This document shows, one piece after another, positions 7,334-12,434 of a DNA stretch of 12,434 nucleotides (its first letter is position 1; every line of letters starts with the position of its first letter). The DNA is from Alphaproteobacteria bacterium (lineage in GTDB: Bacteria; Pseudomonadota; Alphaproteobacteria; Sphingomonadales; Sphingomonadaceae), in contig JAQGLD010000160.1 of NCBI GenBank assembly GCA_028293055.1, positions 1 through 12,434 of the forward strand, given 5' to 3'. A program made the position numbers and the translations under genes. A model generated the notes under the pieces. The model was given only the letters and a program-made list of their open reading frames with translations. It was not told the origin of the DNA and did no database searches.

Positions 7334-9900
7334 TCAGTCGGCGAGCGGCCGCAGTTCGCGCAAGGCGCGGGCGAGGTTCTCGAGCGTGAACGGCTTCTGG
7401 ACCACGACGCGGTCGCGATGCGGCTTGGAAGCTGCGCCTGCTCGCCATATCCGCTGGCGAACAGGAATGGGATGCCGAGCTCGAGCAACCGGTCGGCGAC
7501 CGGGAAGCTGTTGCGGTCGCCCAGATTGATGTCGAGCACGGCGAGGGTCGGGTGAAGCGTCTCGATCGCCCGCATCGCGGCGTCCACGGTTCCGGAAGTC
7601 GGAACGTGCTGCGCGCCGAGCCGCTTGAGGACGTCCTCGGCGTCGAGCGCAATGATCAGGCTGTCCTCGACCAGCAGGACCGTCTCTCCGTCCACGACCT
7701 GCTCCGGCGGAGTGCCGGGGCTGCGGCGCGGCGCCGTCTTCGGAAAGCTGATCGTCGGCCCCCTGATCCCCCGAGGCTCCGAGACATGCTTGCCGGGAAG
7801 GCAGAAGGTCGCCTCGACCCCTGCCGGCTTGTAGTCGATGCTTGCGGTACCGCCGAGATCGTAGGGAATGGAGCGATCGATGATCGTGCTTCCGAAGCCC
7901 TTGCGATTGGGCTTCGCCACCGGGGGGCCGCCACTCTCCCGCCACTTGATGAGCAGGTCGCCTCGCTCGGTCAGCTTCCACTCGATGTCGACTCGGCCGC
8001 TGTCGGAGAGGCTGCCATATTTGGCCGAATTGGTGACCAGCTCGTGCACGACCAGCGCCATCGTCGAATAAGCCTGCGGATTGAGCAGCACGTTCGGTCC
8101 CTCGGCGGTGACCCGATCGGTATGCCCCGCGAGAAAGGCGGCGGCCTCGGCGTCGATCAAGGCGCGCAACGGTGCCGGCCCCCAATGATCGTCCGTCAGC
8201 TGGTTGTGCGCGCGCGCAAGCGCGTGGATCCGGCCGTCGACCAGGGCCACGAAATCCTCGACTCCGCCGCCCGTAGGCTTGGACTGGCGGATCAGGCCGC
8301 GGATGACTCCGAGGATGTTGCGCACGCGATGGTTGAGCTCCGCGATCAGCAGCTCCTGGCGCTCGTTGGCCGCCTGCCGTTCCGCGCTGGCTTCATCCGC
8401 CAGGCGCAGCACGACCTCGATCAGGGTCGCGCGCAGCGTCTCGGCGACGCGCAGCTCCGAAGCGGTGAACGGGCGGCTATGGCCCTCGACCGTCTCCTTC
8501 CACTCCTCGAAGCTCTCGCGGGGCGTCAGCCGCGGACCATTCGGGCCATATTCGACCGGCTTGTGAGGATCGCCGCCCCACCGCACCGAGCGCACCAGTT
8601 CCGAGCGGAACAGGACCACATAGTCGCGCGGCGTCCGCGAGATCGGGATGGCGAGCATTCCCGCCGCCGAGCCGGCAAAGCGCTCCGCCCCGGGCAGGAG
8701 CGAGGCGATCTGGTCGGTGGCGAAGACTCGCCCGTCGGAGACCTGGTTCAGGGCCTCGACGATCGTTTCGAAATCCGCGGGATCGGGTGTCGCCCCGGAG
8801 AAAGCGTGGTTGCCGTTGATCCAGACGCCGACGCCGTCCGCCGGTATGGCATGGGTCAGGATGTTGCTCAGCCAATCGGGATCCTTGAGCAGGGTCTCGT
8901 CCGAGGCGACCGCGCCGAGCAGCTGATCCGAAATGTCGCGAGCGCGGCGCTCGAACTCGACGAGGTCCTTTCGCCCGCGGCTTTCGAGCCGCATCGCGAA
9001 CATCTGGGCGAACAGCTCGGCAATCGCTCGGCGTTCGAAGCTTGGACAGCGCGCGGCGTAATGATGGCAGGCGAACAGGCCCCACAGCTGTCCCTCGACC
9101 AGGATCGACACCGACATCGACGCGCCGACGCCCATGTTCCCGAGATATTCGATGTGGATCGGCGAGACCGATCGCAGCATCGAGAGCGACAGGTCGAGCG
9201 GAGCGCCTTTGCGGCTCAGCTGCGGCACGATCGGCACCGGCACGGCATTCACGTCGGCGATCACGCGCAGCAGGTTGCGCTTGTACAGCTCGCGGGCCTG
9301 AGCCGGAATGTCGGTCGCCGGATAGTGAAGTCCGAGGAAGGAGCCGATACCCGGACGAACCGATTCGGCGGCCACTTCACCCGATCCATCGGGTGCGAAG
9401 CGATAGACCATCACCCGGTCGTAGCCGGTCAGGCCGCGCACCTGGCGCGCGCCCTCGGCAAGGAACGCGGCCATGTCCTCGGTGAGGTCCAGACGGGCGA
9501 TCATGCCGCGCACCGTGCCGGTCACGTCGCCATGCTCTTCCGTGCTCGGCTCCGCCTCGACCACGATTTCTTCGCCGGACACGTGGATCGCCACATCATA
9601 GGCTCCGCCCGATTCGACCAGGACCGCGCCGAACAGCCGTTCGACCGCGTCGGCGCCGCGCAGCATGGCAAGGCGGTTACGCAGATTGTGGACCGTGGCG
9701 GGCGTGAAGACATCGGCAATCGCCCGGCCGATGAGGGCGCCAGGCGCCAGCCCGATATGCTCTTCGCTGTTGGCGGATGCGCGGGTCACCATCCAGTCGC
9801 GGGAAAGGGCGATTAGGAAGCCGACCGATTGGATCGCGCCGAGGATGTGGATCGGTTCGCGATCGCAATTGGTCAGGTCGACCCGGTAAGCCTCACTCAC
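7334..9900 (-). CDS. bphP: Bacteriophytochrome: PAS-GAF-PHY-HWE kinase-receiver, with apparent frameshift
   Basis: This is a red/far-red photoreceptor kinase. From the GTG at 9900: C12 in TNCDREPIHI is the expected biliverdin-binding cysteine. The GAF domain (about 130-300) has PATDIP with D197, RSVSPIH and FACHHYAAR. The PHY domain (about 310-500) has the tongue motif PRESF. The kinase is HWE type: H524 in ELNHRVRN, the N-box HELVTNSAKYG near 619, and WRESGGP. A receiver domain follows with phosphoacceptor D790 in VLDINLGD. After S826 the frame breaks: the receiver end VVVQKPFTLENL continues in another frame from 7423 to the stop at 7334. One extra base there would give 855 residues. As written, the first frame runs on to 6376 through the next gene. 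GTG 9900 is preferred to ATG 9909 on ribosome-binding spacing. The gene overlaps the end of bphO. Confidence 0.93.
7421..7428 (-). other. Apparent -1 base frameshift in the bphP receiver domain
   Basis: Receiver homology runs in one frame up to LPS (codon ending at 7423) and resumes in a second frame with PHRDRVVVQKPF from 7423. The join falls at a CC pair (minus strand AAGCCGC). Adding a single C restores one continuous domain. This could be a base-calling or assembly error or a true mutation; the sequence alone cannot tell. Confidence 0.85.
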
Positions 9901-10441
9901 TCGTCCCATTCTCCAGCTCGCGTCGCCCCGCCTCTGCGAAGCAGGCAAAGACGGCGACGGCTGCTTCCACGGCGGCCGCGACCTGGTCGTGCCGGTAGAG
10001 CAACCTTTCCATTTCTTCCAGCAATTTCCGCCACCTAAGAGGGTAGGAACGAGCTCCGAGAAAGGCGCGGGGCATTCCGGGCGGAACCGAACGGCTGAGC
10101 AATGTCCCGCCGAAGCGCGAGCCTTCGAGCACATAGAGGCCGCCGAGCACCGCCGGCGGGCCGGAGAAAACCGGCGGATCGACGGAGGCAGGCGGCGCTG
10201 CGCCGAGCGCGGCCAGATCGTCGCGGAGCGACCGGGCCCTTCGCCGCGACGGCCAATCGTCAAGGACTTCGCCGGCGCCGGCCTGATCGAGCGCGGATTC
10301 TACTGGCAGCAGGGCGGAGGCCTGGGCGCGCAGGAAACGACGATAGGATCCGGGCCGGGAAAGATCGAAGCGCGAAAAGATGCCGTCCACCTCCTCGTGC
10401 GCCGGAGCCGTGGCGTCGCGCAGCGCCGCGCGGACGCTCAC
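9893..10441 (-). CDS. bphO: Biliverdin-producing heme oxygenase
   Basis: This is a 182-residue protein of the HemO/BphO heme oxygenase family, which splits heme with oxygen to biliverdin, iron and CO. The proximal heme ligand is H15 in TAPAHEEVD, near the N-terminus as in the family. The distal-helix region is YVLEGSRFGG at roughly residues 103-112. Biliverdin is the chromophore of the phytochrome encoded next, so the pair supplies both pigment and receptor. The start is a GTG at 10441-10439 that overlaps the purB TGA (GTGA), and no good Shine-Dalgarno site precedes it, which suggests translational coupling to purB. Its own stop overlaps the start of bphP by eight bases (17 if ATG 9909 were used). 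No signal peptide; cytoplasmic. Confidence 0.93.
   Translation of the reverse strand: MSVRAALRDATAPAHEEVDGIFSRFDLSRPGSYRRFLRAQASALLPVESALDQAGAGEVLDDWPSRRRARSLRDDLAALGAAPPASVDPPVFSGPPAVLGGLYVLEGSRFGGTLLSRSVPPGMPRAFLGARSYPLRWRKLLEEMERLLYRHDQVAAAVEAAVAVFACFAEAGRRELENGTSE
9911..9914 (-). promoter_or_regulatory. Ribosome-binding site deciding the bphP start
   Basis: GGAG inside the end of bphO lies 10 bases before the GTG at 9900 but only one base before the ATG at 9909. The spacing favours GTG 9900, giving the N-terminus MSEAYRVDLTNC. Confidence 0.5.
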
Positions 10442-11751
10442 GCGGCGAAGACGCGGGCGAAGATCGTGTCGACCTGCGTGAGATGATAGCCGAGGTCGAA
10501 GCTCTTCTCGAGCTCATCGGGCGGAAGCAGGGCTGCGACTTCGGAATCCGCCTTGAGCAATTCGAGCAGCGACAGCCGCCCGTCCGATTCCCACACCTTC
10601 ATCGCATTGCGCTGGACCAGCCGGTAGCTGTCCTCGCGGCTCGCGCCGGCCTGGGTCAAAGCGAGGAGGACCCGCTGGGAGTGGACGAGGCCGCCCATCC
10701 GGTCGAGATTGCGCAACATGCGCTCGGGATAGACGAGAAGCTTGTCCATCACCGCGGTGAGGCGCGCGAGCGCGAAGTCGAGCGTGACCGTCGAATCGGG
10801 GCCGATATAGCGCTCCGCCGAGCTGTGGCTGATGTCGCGCTCATGCCAGAGGGCGACATTCTCGAGCGCAGGGGTGACATAGGCGCGCACCATCCTTGCG
10901 AGCCCGACCAGATTCTCGGTCAGGATCGGATTGCGCTTGTGAGGCATGGACGACGAGCCCTTCTGGCCCGGTGCGAAATATTCCTCGGCCTCGAGCACTT
11001 CGGTGCGCTGGAGGTGGCGAACCTCGATCGCGAGCCGTTCGACCGAGGCGCCGATCACGCCAAGCGTCGCGAAGAACATGGCGTGCCGGTCGCGCGGGAT
11101 CACCTGGGTGGAGATCGGCTCGACCGCGAGTCCCATCTTCGCAGCGACATGGGCCTCCACCCGCGGATCGACATTGGCGAATGTGCCGACCGACCCCGAA
11201 ATGGCGCAGGTCGCGATCTCGGCGCGGGCTGCGACCAGGCGGGCCCGGGCCCGTGCGAACTCGGCATGATAGGTAGCGAGCTTGAGTCCGAACGTGACCG
11301 GCTCGGCGTGGATTCCGTGGCTTCGGCCGATCGTCGGAGTCAGCTTATGCTCGATCGCGCGGCGCTTGAGCACCTCGAGCAGCTTGTCGACATCGGCGAT
11401 CAACAGGTCGGCGGCGCGGCTGAGCTGGACCGCGAGCGCGGTGTCGAGCACGTCGGAGCTGGTCATGCCCTGGTGGAAGAATCGCGCCTGCGGCCCGACC
11501 TGTTCCGACACCCAGGTCAGGAAGGCGATGACATCGTGCTTCACCTCCGCCTCGATCGCATCGATCCGGGCGACGTCGATTGCCGGATGGGTCTTCCACC
11601 AGGCCCAGACCGCATCGGCCGCCTCGCGTGGTACGGTGCCGAGCTCGGCCATCGCGTCGAGCGCATGGGCCTCGATCTCGAACCAGATCGCGAAGCGGGT
11701 CTCCGGGGCCCAGAGCTCCGCCATTTGCGGACGCGAATAACGCGGGATCAT
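10438..11751 (-). CDS. purB: Adenylosuccinate lyase
   Basis: This is a 437-residue cytoplasmic enzyme of purine synthesis. It cleaves SAICAR to AICAR and adenylosuccinate to AMP, releasing fumarate both times. Fumarase-superfamily signatures are all present: KHDV at 71-74 with H72, TSSD at 97-100, GRSHGIHAEP at 142-151 with the catalytic-region histidines H145/H148, and the flexible signature loop GSSSMPHKRNP at 265-275. Length is normal for the alphaproteobacterial form. ATG 11751 gives the standard MIPRYSRPQM start with AGGA about seven bases upstream; the open frame further upstream crosses the neighbouring plus-strand gene and is not coding. Its TGA overlaps the GTG of bphO by one GTGA, so a housekeeping gene heads the photosensor gene run. 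Confidence 0.98.
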   Translation of the reverse strand: MIPRYSRPQMAELWAPETRFAIWFEIEAHALDAMAELGTVPREAADAVWAWWKTHPAIDVARIDAIEAEVKHDVIAFLTWVSEQVGPQARFFHQGMTSSDVLDTALAVQLSRAADLLIADVDKLLEVLKRRAIEHKLTPTIGRSHGIHAEPVTFGLKLATYHAEFARARARLVAARAEIATCAISGSVGTFANVDPRVEAHVAAKMGLAVEPISTQVIPRDRHAMFFATLGVIGASVERLAIEVRHLQRTEVLEAEEYFAPGQKGSSSMPHKRNPILTENLVGLARMVRAYVTPALENVALWHERDISHSSAERYIGPDSTVTLDFALARLTAVMDKLLVYPERMLRNLDRMGGLVHSQRVLLALTQAGASREDSYRLVQRNAMKVWESDGRLSLLELLKADSEVAALLPPDELEKSFDLGYHLTQVDTIFARVFAA

Positions 11752-11825
11752 GGGCGTTCCTGTATCGGGGATGGGGAGGCCGCGCGGTAGCAAAGTCGGC
11801 CCGAGCCAGCAATCGGACGAAATCG

Positions 11826-11850
11826 GGAACGGCGACGAGACGAGATCGTT
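11826..11850 (+). promoter_or_regulatory. EcfG-type general-stress promoter for the secreted Thr/Asn-rich protein
   Basis: GGAAC (11826-11830), 16 bases, then CGTT (11847-11850) is a full match to the EcfG consensus. It lies 66 bases before the ATG at 11917, inside the 165-base divergent gap with purB. No convincing housekeeping promoter for purB was found in the same gap. Confidence 0.75.
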
Positions 11851-11916
11851 TGTTTTCCGAGCCTTGTGAGTGCGTAGCGGCTCTCGGCCCATTCGAAAAT
11901 CAATCGGAGAGTGAAT

Positions 11917-12375
11917 ATGTTCAAACCCATGCTGTTCGGCAGCGCGATGCTGCTGGCGACCGCCGCCTTTGCCCAGACCAACTCCACCGGCATGCCCAGC
12001 ACCGGCCAGACCGGCCTCCACACCAGCGCGCCGGGCACCAACACTGATACCAACACCGTGACCGGGCAGACCGGAGTGCCGCAGACCGACACCCAGATGG
12101 ACACCCAAAGCGGAACGACGACCAACACTGGTACGACGACCAACAACGGCATGAATACCAGCAACGGCATGAACTCCAGCAACGGCATGAGCTCGACCAA
12201 CGGCATGAGCACCGGCTCGACCACGGGCAGCGCCGCGGCCTCCGGCTGGAGCAACGGCGGGACCACCGCCTATACCGGCGTCGGGGGCCCCGACACCGGC
12301 CCGGCCCACGCCTATCCGCGCTGCTCGCGCACGGTGCGCGACAGCTGCGTCCAGGGCGGCCCGCGCCGGAGGTAA
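11917..12375 (+). CDS. Secreted Thr/Asn/Ser/Gly-rich low-complexity protein
   Basis: This is a 152-residue protein. ATG 11917 has GGAG seven bases upstream; a GTG two codons earlier is in frame but overlaps that site. Residues 1-19 are a signal peptide (MFKPMLFGSAMLLATAAFA, cut before QT). The mature part is low-complexity, rich in Thr, Asn, Ser, Gly and Met, with TGQTG repeated and a tandem NGM[NS][ST][ST] repeat at residues 77-100. The C-terminus changes character to YPRCSRTVRDSCVQ, a two-cysteine tail I associate with short exported sphingomonad proteins. Function is unknown; it is probably periplasmic or surface-associated. The stress-type promoter upstream suggests induction in stationary phase or stress. 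It is divergent from purB and transcribed alone in the window. Confidence 0.85.
   Translation: MFKPMLFGSAMLLATAAFAQTNSTGMPSTGQTGLHTSAPGTNTDTNTVTGQTGVPQTDTQMDTQSGTTTNTGTTTNNGMNTSNGMNSSNGMSSTNGMSTGSTTGSAAASGWSNGGTTAYTGVGGPDTGPAHAYPRCSRTVRDSCVQGGPRRR
12145..12213 (+). repeat. 18-base tandem repeat inside the secreted protein gene
   Basis: Four units begin AACGGCATGA at 12145, 12163, 12181 and 12199, the last one cut at 15 bases. Each encodes NGM followed by Asn/Ser and two Ser/Thr. Because the period is a multiple of three, copy number can change without breaking the frame. Confidence 0.85.
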
Positions 12376-12382
12376 GCGATCA

Positions 12383-12434
12383 CTCCTCCCCTCGATTTCG
12401 AGGGCAGGAGGAGCACGCGAAGCGTGGTGGAGGG
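12383..12434. repeat. REP-like palindromic element or terminator
   Basis: CCCTCG-ATTT-CGAGGG (12389-12404) is flanked by CTCCTC (12383-12388) and GAGGAG (12408-12413), giving a long stem with a three-base bulge. A second hairpin, CACGC-GAA-GCGTG, follows at 12414-12426, and the window ends in GTGGAGGG. The shape resembles short intergenic palindromes common in sphingomonad genomes. It may also end the upstream transcript, but it lacks a T-tract. It is cut by the window edge. Confidence 0.5.

Noticed and set aside
6376..7422. Continuation of the bphP frame through the ThDP gene
   Set aside because: After the frameshift the translation is Arg/Ser/Pro-rich and overlaps a strongly supported gene in another frame; it stays open only because GC-rich frames lack stops.
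7552..9816. Long plus-strand open frame (754 codons) opposite bphP
   Set aside because: It is the antisense shadow of the phytochrome in GC-rich DNA; its translation has no domain and is full of Arg/Gly/Asp, while the minus strand has clear family motifs.
10441..11790. Plus-strand frame opposite purB and bphO
   Set aside because: Shadow of purB; no homology and no ribosome-binding site.
11785..11815. Housekeeping promoter for purB (TTGCTG-N17-TACCGC, minus strand)
   Set aside because: Only a weak match in both boxes; GC-rich alphaproteobacterial promoters cannot be called reliably from this.
11752..12309. N-terminal extension of purB by 186 codons
   Set aside because: It is a Val/Gly/His repeat produced by reading the antisense of the secreted protein's repeat; the family start is at 11751.

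Overview
The window reads as a GC-rich alphaproteobacterial chromosome, most likely Sphingomonas or a close relative. The signs are very high third-position GC, two promoter boxes of the alphaproteobacterial general-stress sigma factor type (GGAAC-N16-xGTT), an HWE-family phytochrome kinase, and a secreted protein ending in a YPxCSRTVRDSCxQ-like tail that I associate with sphingomonads. The assignment is inference, because no rRNA or other marker is present. No tRNA, rRNA, CRISPR array, insertion sequence or phage gene was seen. Coding is dense, and no stretch over 300 bases lacks a gene. The longest gaps are 5239-5388 and 11752-11916, and each holds a stress-type promoter.

Layout, left to right. 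(1) Positions 1-2387, plus strand: the 3' part of a protein-isoaspartate methyltransferase / erythromycin-esterase-like fusion, then a small secreted protein of unknown function. (2) Positions 2440-5238, minus strand, read right to left: a polysaccharide deacetylase, a 319-residue protein I do not recognise, methionine sulfoxide reductase MsrB, and an 84-residue two-helix membrane protein. Gaps are 42, 71 and 49 bases, so this could be one operon. (3) Positions 5337-5612, plus strand: a self-contained stress unit made of an EcfG-type promoter, a 55-residue CsbD-family protein and a strong GAAA-tetraloop terminator. (4) Positions 5637-11751, minus strand: purB, bphO (heme oxygenase), bphP (bacteriophytochrome-HWE kinase-receiver) and an acetolactate-synthase-like ThDP enzyme. 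The first three overlap at stop/start codons and the fourth follows after 38 bases. (5) Positions 11826-12375, plus strand: another EcfG-type promoter driving a secreted Thr/Asn/Ser/Gly-rich protein with a six-residue tandem repeat. A REP-like palindrome follows at the right edge.

How the genes fit together. BphO opens heme to biliverdin, which BphP binds as chromophore, so bphO-bphP is a complete red/far-red photosensor module. It is coupled to the end of a purine-synthesis gene. The receiver domain of BphP is split by an apparent one-base loss near 7423, which is either a sequence error or a real lesion. MsrB, the isoaspartate methyltransferase domain, CsbD and the two EcfG-type promoters all point towards protein repair and stress protection. 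A link between the HWE phytochrome kinase and the general stress response is plausible from family knowledge but is not shown by this sequence.
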